Shown here one piece after another: positions 26,220-32,750 of a stretch of DNA of 44,635 nucleotides (within the stretch, counting starts at the first letter, position 1; every line of letters begins with the position of its first letter). Source of the stretch: an uncultured Acetatifactor sp. (lineage in GTDB: Bacteria > Bacillota > Clostridia > Lachnospirales > Lachnospiraceae). The stretch lies in NCBI GenBank assembly GCA_947588205.1, contig CANPYG010000008.1, positions 1 through 44,635 on the forward strand. Direction: 5' to 3'. Both the position numbers and the translations under genes were made by a program. The notes under the pieces are model-generated. The model was not told the DNA's origin, did not search any database, and saw only the letters and a program-made list of their open reading frames with translations.

Positions 26220-27969
26220 ATTATTGGCCATGACTTACCCGCTGTCCCGGGCAAACACATGGTATACCATCCTGAATTCCCTGATCCGGACGGCAAAAAA
26301 TATGGCAGTGATTTTGATGCCCGCCCTCCTGTTAAATGCGATTGGGGGCGCAAAAAGCTTCCGGCAGATTTTCGGCATCGTGCTGGTATATACTGTCCTC
26401 GTCGTTACGGCGGACATGACCTCCAAATCCTTCAGCCTGCAGCTGACCGCCCTGGGCTATGGGCTGAACAACAAGGCTGCGCTGACGGTTGGAAAGAAGG
26501 GGATGAAGATTGATTTCAAGCACTGGGAAAATGCCCCGTCTTTGGAAAAAAGCCGCGAAGCGATGATCAGCACATGGATCTTCATGGGGGTCAATGACGT
26601 CATATTTGAAAACTTTTTCATGGCCCTTGCGTCCCTGGCGGTAATTTCCTATATCGTGGTCAGGGTCAATCCCCTCGTCTTCATCCTGCTTCTGCTGCTT
26701 GTAGGGGCGGGGCTTTGGTTTGACAGGAAACGTTCCGTGGCTGACTACGCCCTTGACATGGAGCGGGCAAAGGAAGAGAAGAAGAGCGATTACAATAAAA
26801 GAATCATATCTGATTTAAAATATGGAAAGGAAATCCGGCTTTTCCATGCCTCATCCTTCTTTTGTGAAAAATTCCGGGAATCCAACGGGAGGATGATGGC
26901 CATTGAGAAACGAAAGCAGCTGTTAACGGTCAAATACGGGGTGCTTTCGCAGGCCATTTCTTTTCTGGAATCGGGCCTGGTCTATTTCTTTGCCATACGG
27001 CAATTTGCCAGGGGGCTGCTGTCGGTAGGGTATTTCTTGACCTTTTTCAATGCGATCCGCGAGTTCGCCGACGCGCTGGCCACCCTGCTTCAGGTCTGGC
27101 TGGATCTGTCTGAAATCGACGACTATTACGGGGATTACCGGGGCTTTATGGAGATCCCCGAGGAAATGGATACCGGGGGCAGGACGCCTGGCTGCCGGGA
27201 TGACTGCAGCATCCGGTTTGAGCATGTGTATTTTCGTTACCCGGGAAGCGAGACTGACACCCTGAAGGATATTAACCTGACCATCAACCCAGGGGAAAAA
27301 ATCGCGTTCGTCGGGGAAAACGGGAGCGGGAAGACCACGCTGATGAAGCTGTTAATGCGGCTTTATGATGTTTCGGAGGGCGCCATCCTGGTCAATGGGG
27401 TCAATATAAAGGAATACCGGTATGACGAATACCTGCGCCTGTTTTCCCCCATTTTCCAGGATTACCAGCTCCACGCTTATTCTGTGCGGGAGAACATTGC
27501 ATTTTTGGACGAAGGGGAGGATGCCCGCATTTGGGAGCTGTTAAAAGAAAACCAGATGGTTGGGGTGATTCAGGCCTGTCCTGATGGGCTGGAAACGTTT
27601 GTGACAAAGCTGCTGGATGAAAACGGCAGGGATTTCTCAGGCGGGGAAAAACAGAAATTGGCAATGGTGCGGGCACAGTATAAAAATGGCGGGATCTTCC
27701 TGTTGGATGAGCCGACCTCCGCAATAGACCCGATTGCGGAGATGGATTTCTTTGACCGCGTGAATACGATGATGAAGGACCGCATGGTCATATTTGTGTC
27801 CCACCGCATGGCCAGCACCAAATTTGCAGACCAAATATTTGTTTTGAAGGACGGAACCCTGGCAGAAAGCGGGAACCACCGCGACCTGATGAAAGCGGAT
27901 GGGGTATATGCAGAGATGTATCAAATGCAGGCGTCCTATTATAGCAATACGGGGGCTGCCTGCAGATGA
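26182..27969 (+). CDS. ABC exporter subunit 2 (membrane domain fused to ATPase)
   Basis: Codes for 595 residues with the same architecture as the upstream gene: six membrane helices, then an ATPase domain with Walker A GENGSGKTT, signature FSGGEKQKLAMVRA, Walker B IFLLDEPTSAIDP and switch His in FVSHRMAST. Both subunits have a Glu after the Walker B Asp, so both composite ATP sites look potentially active, unlike many heterodimers with one degenerate site. ATG 26182 lies within the end of subunit 1 behind GGAGG, so translation is coupled. A terminator follows at 28043. The prophage begins right after it. Confidence 0.92.
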   Translation: MKKMKSVFQTTIELLAMTYPLSRANTWYTILNSLIRTAKNMAVILMPALLLNAIGGAKSFRQIFGIVLVYTVLVVTADMTSKSFSLQLTALGYGLNNKAALTVGKKGMKIDFKHWENAPSLEKSREAMISTWIFMGVNDVIFENFFMALASLAVISYIVVRVNPLVFILLLLLVGAGLWFDRKRSVADYALDMERAKEEKKSDYNKRIISDLKYGKEIRLFHASSFFCEKFRESNGRMMAIEKRKQLLTVKYGVLSQAISFLESGLVYFFAIRQFARGLLSVGYFLTFFNAIREFADALATLLQVWLDLSEIDDYYGDYRGFMEIPEEMDTGGRTPGCRDDCSIRFEHVYFRYPGSETDTLKDINLTINPGEKIAFVGENGSGKTTLMKLLMRLYDVSEGAILVNGVNIKEYRYDEYLRLFSPIFQDYQLHAYSVRENIAFLDEGEDARIWELLKENQMVGVIQACPDGLETFVTKLLDENGRDFSGGEKQKLAMVRAQYKNGGIFLLDEPTSAIDPIAEMDFFDRVNTMMKDRMVIFVSHRMASTKFADQIFVLKDGTLAESGNHRDLMKADGVYAEMYQMQASYYSNTGAACR

Positions 27970-28042
27970 GCCGCCCATGTAGAAGGCGTAGCGTGAGCCG
28001 ACTGTGCTGTTCTAGGGCTTGATAGATGCTTCCCATAACGAG

Positions 28043-28073
28043 AAAGGCATTGCTGAACGGCAATGCCTTTTTT
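28043..28073 (+). terminator. Intrinsic terminator of the ABC exporter operon
   Basis: GGCATTGC (28046-28053) pairs with GCAATGCC (28060-28067); flanking A and T residues extend the stem, and six T follow. It is the last clear host signal before the prophage. Confidence 0.85.
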
Positions 28074-28086
28074 GGCTTGTGTCCGT

Positions 28087-28107
28087 AATCTTAATCGAAT
28101 CTTAATC
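28087..28107. repeat. Direct repeat AATCTTAATC x2, candidate integrase arm site
   Basis: Two identical 10-mers (28087-28096 and 28098-28107) repeat with an 11-bp period just outside the integrase gene. Tyrosine integrases of phages bind such short direct repeats as arm sites beside the attachment core. The core itself cannot be fixed because the right end of the prophage is not in the window. Confidence 0.45.
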
Positions 28108-28145
28108 TTTATGCCCTTCGCGGGAATGGCTTGAAATGCGCAAAA

Positions 28146-28183
28146 AGTGCCGGGAATGCCTATTTTAAGGGATTCCCGGCACT
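28146..28183 (-). terminator. Terminator of the integrase gene
   Basis: A perfect 12-bp stem (28146-28157 with 28172-28183) is followed on the minus strand by a T5 tract, 60 nt past the integrase stop codon. Confidence 0.8.
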
Positions 28184-28231
28184 GTCTTGCAATGAGATAA
28201 GGTGAGGTAAAAAGGGCGATGAAAGCGTCTG

Positions 28232-28252
28232 ATTAGTAACACATTAGTAACA
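28232..28252. repeat. Direct repeat ATTAGTAACA x2, candidate integrase arm site
   Basis: Two identical 10-mers (28232-28241 and 28243-28252) with an 11-bp period overlap the integrase stop codon. Spacing is the same as in the repeat at 28087, with a different sequence. Confidence 0.45.
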
Positions 28253-29404
28253 GGCTTTTATTTTCTCAATTTCTGCCCTCAAGTCATCCAGGGACCGGTG
28301 CCCATAAACAGAATTGGTGAGATCTCCCTGGAAACTGTGGCCGAGCATGCGCTTACGGTCATTTTCATTGACTCCATATTTTTCGCATAAGGCGGAGAAG
28401 GTATGTCTGCAGTCATGGGGTGTATGCTTCTCTATGCCGGCGGACTCCAGCGCAGCATACATGGAGATGCGGAAAGCACCGGAACTTACTGCAAGCAGTT
28501 TCCCATCACGGGCAATGCGTCTTTTGACCAATGGGCGGATAGCGCTGTGGATGGGAACAATCCTATTTTTACCGGCAGCAGTTTTGACACCGCCCTGAAA
28601 ATACCAGTTCTTAATGTCCACCCGGATAGTCTCATATGCCTTAATGCGGTAACCGGAGTAACACATGATCAGGATCATTTCCACAACAGGGTCGTCCTTA
28701 TGCGCCCAGAGAAGGTGGAGGTCAGAATCGCTGAAAGGTACGCCGTGTTCATCATCGTCTGCAGTATTGATCTTCACATGGGCGGAGTAGTCCTTTTCAC
28801 AAAGATCATAGATCTCCGCATATTTGTATATCTGGTGGAAGAGTGATATGATCAGTTCTTTGCTGGCATTTTTCAAAGTACATTGGTCAATGACCTCCTG
28901 TAAGTCCTGATGGCGCAGACCAGAGAAGGTTTTACCATGTAGAGCCTGGCAGTTTTGAAAGGCTGACTTGGTGGAAATCCTGCTGGATGCAGAATAGACA
29001 CGGCTTTTATCCTGCTCATACTTCCAGGAATAGAAGTCATTATATACTTCAGAAAAAGTTTTCTTCTTTTCGGGTAGTTTTTCATCGGCTGATTTGGTAA
29101 GATTATAATCCGACAGGATACGCTGGACCAGGGAGCTGCCGCTGGTGTCAGCCTGTTCGCGGGAGGCGGCAAGGGTCTTTTCCATGCCAGGCGAATAGGT
29201 ACCTGCGCGGTAAGCGGTCAGCACCGCAAAGCCAACCATCCAGTCATCCACATAGCATAATGCCTTTGGGGTGATGGGGGAGCCGTTCAGGGCGAATTCT
29301 GTAACAGGAGGGTGGACGGCGTAAGGGTTGCGCCGGCCTTTCCCAAGATACTTGATGGATCCGTAACCATTGGGGAGCTTGGGGTATTTTTTCCGCTTTG
29401 CCAT
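28244..29404 (-). CDS. int: Phage tyrosine integrase
   Basis: A 386-residue tyrosine recombinase that inserts and excises the prophage. An N-terminal arm-binding domain (NGYGSIKYLGKGRRNPYAVH) precedes a SAM-like core-binding domain (about residues 110-215). The catalytic domain shows the first Arg in CYSGYRIKAYE, the HxxR box in HTPHDCRHTFS, LGHS, and the nucleophile Tyr in SVYGHRS. ATG 29404 follows AAGGAGATGATG on the minus strand. It marks the left end of the prophage; a terminator and candidate arm sites lie downstream of it. A perfect inverted repeat, GGATCAT/ATGATCC (29510-29516 and 29523-29529), lies upstream and may be an operator. The excisionase may be the small helix-turn-helix gene at 34718. 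Confidence 0.95.
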   Translation of the reverse strand: MAKRKKYPKLPNGYGSIKYLGKGRRNPYAVHPPVTEFALNGSPITPKALCYVDDWMVGFAVLTAYRAGTYSPGMEKTLAASREQADTSGSSLVQRILSDYNLTKSADEKLPEKKKTFSEVYNDFYSWKYEQDKSRVYSASSRISTKSAFQNCQALHGKTFSGLRHQDLQEVIDQCTLKNASKELIISLFHQIYKYAEIYDLCEKDYSAHVKINTADDDEHGVPFSDSDLHLLWAHKDDPVVEMILIMCYSGYRIKAYETIRVDIKNWYFQGGVKTAAGKNRIVPIHSAIRPLVKRRIARDGKLLAVSSGAFRISMYAALESAGIEKHTPHDCRHTFSALCEKYGVNENDRKRMLGHSFQGDLTNSVYGHRSLDDLRAEIEKIKACY

Positions 29405-29574
29405 GTCATCATCTCCTTAAATCGTACAAAAATAACACCTGAGCCAGAGGGAACAACAGTTCTGATTGACTTTGGGTGCCGGAGATGATACCATAATTTT
29501 GGTTAGGATGGATCATCTCCGTATGATCCGCAGGGGCATCATGTTGGCGCATGGTGCTCTTGCATTTTAGGGTA

Positions 29575-29603
29575 TTGCAATTTCCTGTAAATTGTCATAT
29601 AAT
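29575..29603 (+). promoter_or_regulatory. Promoter of the antisense RNA
   Basis: TTGCAA and a perfect TATAAT are spaced by 17 nt. It points towards the 3' end of the small toxin gene on the opposite strand; the predicted start is near 29610. Confidence 0.75.
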
Positions 29604-29609
29604 ATACTT

Positions 29610-29704
29610 AACAAGAGAGCCGAAAGCTAGAGTACACCTAGCCGCCGGCGTTATAAGTCCTAAAAGTAGCGCCTTAGTTTACCAGACGGAGGGCGCTACT
29701 TTTT
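29610..29704 (+). ncRNA. Probable antisense antitoxin RNA of a type I toxin-antitoxin pair
   Basis: A transcript of about 95 nt is bounded by the promoter at 29575 and the hairpin with T tract ending at 29704. It contains a first hairpin (GCCG/CGGC closing GCTAG/CTAGC, 29619-29649) and the terminator hairpin (AGTAGCGCC with GGCGCTACT). No open frame with a ribosome site lies in it. It is antisense to the last codons and the 3' untranslated region of the toxin at 29696-29782. This arrangement, converging with 3' overlap, is that of txpA/RatA and bsrG/SR4 in Bacillus prophages, where the RNA masks or destabilises the toxin mRNA. Confidence 0.65.
29662..29704. terminator. Bidirectional terminator shared by toxin mRNA and antisense RNA
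   Basis: AAAAGTAGCGCC (29662-29673) pairs with GGCGCTACT (29692-29700), which is followed by four more T (29701-29704); the minus strand also ends in a T run. Both converging transcripts can stop here, leaving roughly 40 nt of overlap. Confidence 0.85.
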
Positions 29705-29782
29705 GCGTGAAATAAAAACAACAAGAGTAATTACTGCGCAAAGCATAATCACAAATGAAAAAAGTTCTTCATATGTAACCAT
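29696..29782 (-). CDS. Small membrane toxin (holin-like/TxpA-type), type I toxin
   Basis: The 28-residue peptide begins MVTYEELFSFVIML, continues with one hydrophobic membrane helix and ends in a basic tail (ISRKK). Its start is ATG 29782, preceded by a very strong AAGGAAGGAGG; the frame stays open to 29893 but that stretch has no ribosome site. Short M-x-TYE peptides with one membrane helix and Lys/Arg end belong to the 'putative holin-like toxin' group of Firmicutes type I toxins, which damage the membrane when over-produced. A TATAAT box on the minus strand (29853-29858) could drive it, with the palindrome at 29877 near the -35 region. The antisense RNA at 29610 completes the pair. Confidence 0.75.
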   Translation of the reverse strand: MVTYEELFSFVIMLCAVITLVVFISRKK

Positions 29783-29876
29783 AGCACCAGCCTCCTTCCT
29801 TTTGCAAGTCCGGCGGCTGACATATCGCCCCTTCGGCTCCCCTGGCAAGCATATTATATTGAGAAAGTACAGGATG

Positions 29877-29896
29877 CTGTTGCGACGTCGCAACAG
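29877..29896. repeat. Palindromic repeat, copy 1 (20 bp)
   Basis: CTGTTGCGACGTCGCAACAG is a perfect palindrome. It lies upstream of the small toxin gene, near where a -35 box of its minus-strand promoter would be. It is followed by a short GGGAA...TTCCC hairpin (29901-29936). Confidence 0.9.
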
Positions 29897-29950
29897 AACG
29901 GGAAAGACCCCACATTTTCACGAGGTCTTCCCGCATTTGTGTTCAAGAAA

Positions 29951-30205
29951 TTAAGCATTCCAATTATAGCCGCAGTCCTGGCAGACACACTTTGATATGT
30001 GTTTCTGCTTTAGTTTTTGTTTTTTTGGAGCAAAAATCTTAGCAAGCAGGGCAATCCAGGTGAAGAAAAACCATTTAATAGGAACCCACCAGAAGCCGAT
30101 GCAAACCCACCATATAATCCCGTGGTGTTTGTTTATTAGCTTTGTTTCTGTTACTACCTGCACGTTTACATTTTCACTACCACACTTTGGACACTTCATA
30201 ATCAT
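29951..30205 (-). CDS. Small zinc-ribbon membrane protein
   Basis: Codes for 84 residues. A zinc ribbon is split between the ends: CPKCGS at residues 4-9 and CQDCGYNW at the C-terminus. Between them lie one or two hydrophobic Trp-rich segments (IIWWVCIGFWWVPIKWFFFTWIALLAKIF). A Lys-rich stretch follows. The protein is probably membrane associated; its function is unknown. Such proteins are frequent in the lysogeny modules of Firmicutes prophages. The start is ATG 30205 or 30199, behind AAAAGGGG. Confidence 0.75.
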   Translation of the reverse strand: MIMKCPKCGSENVNVQVVTETKLINKHHGIIWWVCIGFWWVPIKWFFFTWIALLAKIFAPKKQKLKQKHISKCVCQDCGYNWNA

Positions 30206-30354
30206 TATCCCCTTTTCTTTTGATGTTTTATTAAATCGCCGGAGCGGTTTAATCAGAATTCCTTTTGCGAAAAATTCATGATCAAGTGTTCGGAAGATTC
30301 GATGATTTCTTGAAATCTTGTATATTGTAACGGCTAAATCTGTATAGGGAATTA

Positions 30355-30531
30355 TTATAATCCCAGCGTCTTCATAGCTTCCTGTGAAGACAAGAATTCA
30401 TGGCAATCTGGGTCATTGGCAATTTCTTGCAGTATCTGCCGATCCCATTCATCGGGGGTCGCTTCCTCAATGCCGTTCCAAGAATGCTCTGAAATTTGCT
30501 TATCATGTGTTTTAAGGGTTTTATCAGCCAT
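30355..30531 (-). CDS. Orphan antitoxin-like protein
   Basis: A 58-residue protein starting at ATG 30531 behind GGAGGG. Its last ~38 residues (IEEATPDEWDRQILQEIAND, then PDCHEFLSSQEAMKTLGL) are almost identical to the antitoxin at 32253, and the DNA is identical for 80 nt (30353-30432 with 32251-32330). The N-terminal part differs. No toxin gene accompanies it. It lies directly behind a terminator-like hairpin and a strong promoter with a palindromic operator, as if a toxin-antitoxin unit had been rearranged. It could also act as an anti-addiction antitoxin. Confidence 0.75.
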   Translation of the reverse strand: MADKTLKTHDKQISEHSWNGIEEATPDEWDRQILQEIANDPDCHEFLSSQEAMKTLGL

Positions 30532-30540
30532 AATCCCTCC

Positions 30541-30611
30541 AATAAAAAGACCCCGGGCCCGAAGGACACCGGAGTACGTTCCATAATCGCCAACAAATCA
30601 TTCTTTGAAGT
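30541..30611 (-). ncRNA. Short leader RNA or attenuator ending in a UUCG hairpin
   Basis: On the minus strand the transcript from the promoter at 30618-30646 would start near 30611. It meets a GC-rich hairpin with a TTCG loop (about 30547-30569) and a T5 run ending near 30542. The length is about 70 nt, and no supported open frame lies in it. The ribosome site of the orphan antitoxin begins just beyond the T run, so this is either an attenuator for that gene or a small RNA. Confidence 0.5.
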
Positions 30612-30617
30612 GACTAC

Positions 30618-30646
30618 ATAATAACACGTTGTTATTCCGGTGTCAA
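30618..30646 (-). promoter_or_regulatory. Promoter with palindromic operator upstream of the orphan antitoxin
   Basis: On the minus strand TTGACA (30641-30646) and TATTAT (30618-30623) are spaced by 17 nt. The palindrome AATAACA-CGT-TGTTATT (30620-30636) covers the -10 and the spacer, as expected for an autoregulated promoter. Confidence 0.75.
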
Positions 30647-30691
30647 TGATTTTATACAATTGTTGTCGGCAGCAGCGGAGTGATTCAAAGT

Positions 30692-30877
30692 CTATGACAC
30701 TTCCTTTTTGTACCTGTTCCGGTTTCTTGCCGCCAGCAAAAAAGCCTTTTCCATTGCAGGGGTCATTTCGGGGGAATCGTCATCGTATACGATCGGCATT
30801 TTGCCAGCCGCTTCGATCTCAGCAAGCTGTTCCTTAGTAAGCGATTGTCCTTTCTTATTCTCAATGGTAACTGTCAT
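30692..30877 (-). CDS. Small acidic protein of unknown function, antitoxin-like
   Basis: Codes for 61 residues from ATG 30877 behind AAAGGGAAATATT, 11 nt downstream of immA and probably co-transcribed. The sequence MTVTIENKKGQSLTKEQLAE, followed by SPEMTPAMEKAFLLAARNR, resembles short antitoxin or regulator tails in Firmicutes elements, but I cannot name the family. It is soluble, with an acidic middle and a basic C-terminus. Confidence 0.65.
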   Translation of the reverse strand: MTVTIENKKGQSLTKEQLAEIEAAGKMPIVYDDDSPEMTPAMEKAFLLAARNRNRYKKEVS

Positions 30878-30888
30878 AATATTTCCCT

Positions 30889-31392
30889 TTATTTAGGTTC
30901 GGATAAGAATCTTGTTGCGACGTCGCAACAATCTGTTAGAGTTTCATACACTAAAAGGCATGGTTCGAAATAGATTATGTAGTTGTCGAGCCTTGCGTAA
31001 AGTCCATATTTTTCATGGTAACAATCAATGGCGTCCTTGAGAAACGCCTCTGTGACTCCAAGGTGGTCGGCCATTTCGTACAGATCCATGCATCCGGCCC
31101 GGTAACAGTCCACAATGCCATGCAGCCCGATCAGGTAGTTGTAGCTCCACATCCTGGCCTGGTACTCTTGTTTGATGTTATTTGGATCTTGCCGATCCAG
31201 GATGTTGCCAACGGTGGTATAGTAATGTCCAAGTTCCTCGGCCAGAACGCAGGCCTTACCGACTGACGTCTGTATGTTTTTCCTGATGGCGATCCGCTTT
31301 CCCTTCTGGCGGCCGTCATTGTAGAGCAGAGGCTTTTCCTTGACGGTGACGCCGACGGAATCGGCCTGTATCAGTAGATCTTCATAGTTCAT
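30889..31392 (-). CDS. ImmA/IrrE-family metallopeptidase
   Basis: A 167-residue member of the ImmA/IrrE family, which in mobile elements cleaves the cognate XRE repressor to induce excision. The active-site helix reads LAEELGHYYTTVGNI; the first His of the classical HExxH is Glu here, a form I believe is common in this phage subfamily. The XRE repressor at 32751 is the likely partner. The C-terminus (CCDVATRFLSEPK) is encoded by the palindromic repeat copy 2, so the last residues were probably added by the repeat. The start is ATG 31392 behind AAGGGGAAAATT. Confidence 0.8.
   Translation of the reverse strand: MNYEDLLIQADSVGVTVKEKPLLYNDGRQKGKRIAIRKNIQTSVGKACVLAEELGHYYTTVGNILDRQDPNNIKQEYQARMWSYNYLIGLHGIVDCYRAGCMDLYEMADHLGVTEAFLKDAIDCYHEKYGLYARLDNYIIYFEPCLLVYETLTDCCDVATRFLSEPK
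30912..30931. repeat. Palindromic repeat, copy 2 (20 bp), inside the 3' end of immA
   Basis: TTGTTGCGACGTCGCAACAA is a perfect 20-bp palindrome. Its outer base pair differs from copy 1 on both sides in a matching way. On the minus strand it codes for CCDVAT in the ImmA C-terminus. The flank AGGTTCGGATAAGAATC (30895-30911) is repeated, with one change, at copy 3. Confidence 0.9.
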
Positions 31393-31426
31393 AATTTTCC
31401 CCTTACTTTTATCTCCCTTATTGCCA

Positions 31427-31840
31427 TCAATTTGTCTGCAATTTTTGCATAAGTGCTTCCTGCAGCACCTGGGAAAAATTCAGGTTATGTTCCAGTGCGG
31501 CAGCATTCAGCCATGCGGGCAGGGTTACGGTACGGTTCACAGAACGGTTATTGTTGCGCTCTCTTACGGAAGGCATATAGACATCAATCAGGACAACACG
31601 TTCATTGGTTTCGACATTTATATTGCATAACGGAGTTGGAGAAGGGATTTCTTCCCCATCTTCTTCTAATCCACACAGGACACAGCCAAGAAGCTCCCGT
31701 GCAGACAGAAAGGCATCATCTTCATTTTCCCCGCTGGTGGCGCAGTCAAGGTCAGGAAATACGACAGAGATTTCCTGATCCGGATCATACGAAAATACTG
31801 CAGGATAAAAATAACGATCTGTTTTCTTCTTCATAATCAT
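31427..31840 (-). CDS. hicB: HicB-type antitoxin
   Basis: Codes for 137 residues. The N-terminal half is the degraded RNase H-like HicB fold (YPAVFSYDPDQEISVVFPDL, CATSGENEDDAFLSARELLG). The C-terminal part (SVNRTVTLPAWLNAAALEHN, ending NFSQVLQEALMQKL) looks like a ribbon-helix-helix DNA-binding domain. It neutralises HicA and represses the operon. The start is ATG 31840 behind AAAGGAATT, 29 nt after hicA. Confidence 0.88.
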   Translation of the reverse strand: MIMKKKTDRYFYPAVFSYDPDQEISVVFPDLDCATSGENEDDAFLSARELLGCVLCGLEEDGEEIPSPTPLCNINVETNERVVLIDVYMPSVRERNNNRSVNRTVTLPAWLNAAALEHNLNFSQVLQEALMQKLQTN

Positions 31841-31869
31841 AATTCCTTTCTATGATAGCTGGTTCGGGG

Positions 31870-32067
31870 CTACCTGAACCGTAGCCCCGATTGTCTTTCG
31901 ATACTGTCAAGGGTTTTTCTTGGTATGTCTTTGTCAGGATGCTTAACAGTTGTTCGCCCCTTTTTTGTGGGATGCTTAAATTGATGATGGCTTCCAACTG
32001 TGTTTACTTCATACCATCCGTCTGCTTTCAGTATCTCAATGACTTCTTTCGATGAATAGCTTTTCAT
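31870..32067 (-). CDS. hicA: HicA-type mRNA interferase toxin
   Basis: A 65-residue dsRBD-like toxin: MKSYSSKEVIEILKADGWYE, the catalytic His region VGSHHQFKHPTKKGRTTVKH, and PRKTLDSIERQSGL. It cleaves mRNA on translating ribosomes. The start is ATG 32067 with AGGAGG nine bases upstream; the frame extends to 32100 without a better start. Toxin-first order is normal for hicAB. Confidence 0.9.
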   Translation of the reverse strand: MKSYSSKEVIEILKADGWYEVNTVGSHHQFKHPTKKGRTTVKHPDKDIPRKTLDSIERQSGLRFR

Positions 32068-32090
32068 TTGTAGTTCCTCCTGACAATTAT

Positions 32091-32119
32091 ATAATAACAC
32101 ATATAATAATATTTGTAAA
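32091..32119 (-). promoter_or_regulatory. Promoter of hicAB
   Basis: On the minus strand TTTACA (32114-32119) and TATTAT (32091-32096) are spaced by 17 nt in an AT-rich stretch, about 20 nt before the hicA ribosome site. Confidence 0.6.
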
Positions 32120-32218
32120 GGAGAAAAACAAATATATTTATATTTGTTATAAACTTAATGTTTAAAAATCGGGGCTGATGATCATTCTGTATTATAATTA
32201 GGTTCGTATAAGAATCCC

Positions 32219-32234
32219 GTTGCGACGTCGCAAC
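32219..32234. repeat. Palindromic repeat, copy 3 (16 bp)
   Basis: GTTGCGACGTCGCAAC lies between hicA and the RelE-associated antitoxin. The left flank (32201-32218) matches that of copy 2 almost exactly, and the right flank (AGAATGTAAAAGACCC) resembles that of copy 1, so the repeat unit is longer than its palindromic core. Confidence 0.9.
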
Positions 32235-32252
32235 AGAATGTAAAAGACCCTA

Positions 32253-32483
32253 TTATAATCCCAGCGTCTTCATAGCTTCCTGTGAAGACAAGAATTCATG
32301 GCAATCTGGGTCATTGGCAATTTCTTGCAGCATCTGCCGATCCCATTCATCAGGTGTCACTTCCTCAATGTTGTCCCAAGAACGGTTCGAGAATTGCTGG
32401 ACAATGAAATTCCATACAGAGGATGCATCCACATCATCCATTATTGTAATTGCCCCTAATATTCTTTCTTTGACTGCACTCAT
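32253..32483 (-). CDS. Antitoxin of a RelE-type pair
   Basis: A 76-residue acidic protein 12 nt downstream of the RelE-type toxin gene, so translation is probably coupled. ATG 32483 has GGAGGGATATTTC. I do not recognise a DNA-binding fold with certainty. The C-terminal half (VTPDEWDRQMLQEIANDPDC, then HEFLSSQEAMKTLGL) is shared with the orphan at 30355. Toxin-first order is as in higBA-like loci. Confidence 0.8.
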   Translation of the reverse strand: MSAVKERILGAITIMDDVDASSVWNFIVQQFSNRSWDNIEEVTPDEWDRQMLQEIANDPDCHEFLSSQEAMKTLGL

Positions 32484-32495
32484 GAAATATCCCTC

Positions 32496-32726
32496 CTATT
32501 TGTAGACCTGCCCACGGTTATCAATTTTTTCAATATATAGAATATTGCCATCCCTGTCAAAAATAACCCTATAGTCCCCGATTCGCAGGCGGTAACCATT
32601 TTGACCTTGTAACTTTTTAATATCTCCCAACGGGATGGCGTTTATCGCATTAACGATTCGTTTTTGAGTATTGGGATCACGTTTACTCAAAAATTTTATT
32701 GCTTGTTTAGAGTAGCGGATTTCCAA
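32496..32726 (-). CDS. RelE/ParE-superfamily toxin
   Basis: A 76-residue protein with the RelE fold pattern: MEIRYSKQAIKFLSKRDPNT, INAIPLGDIKKLQGQNGYRL, then RIGDYRVIFDRDGNILYIEKI. Such toxins cleave mRNA at the ribosomal A site or, in the ParE branch, poison gyrase; the RxGDYRVIF pattern favours RelE. It starts at TTG 32726 behind AGGAGGG. The antitoxin follows. Confidence 0.88.
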   Translation of the reverse strand: MEIRYSKQAIKFLSKRDPNTQKRIVNAINAIPLGDIKKLQGQNGYRLRIGDYRVIFDRDGNILYIEKIDNRGQVYK

Positions 32727-32750
32727 AACAGCAACCCTCCTTTTAAGTCA

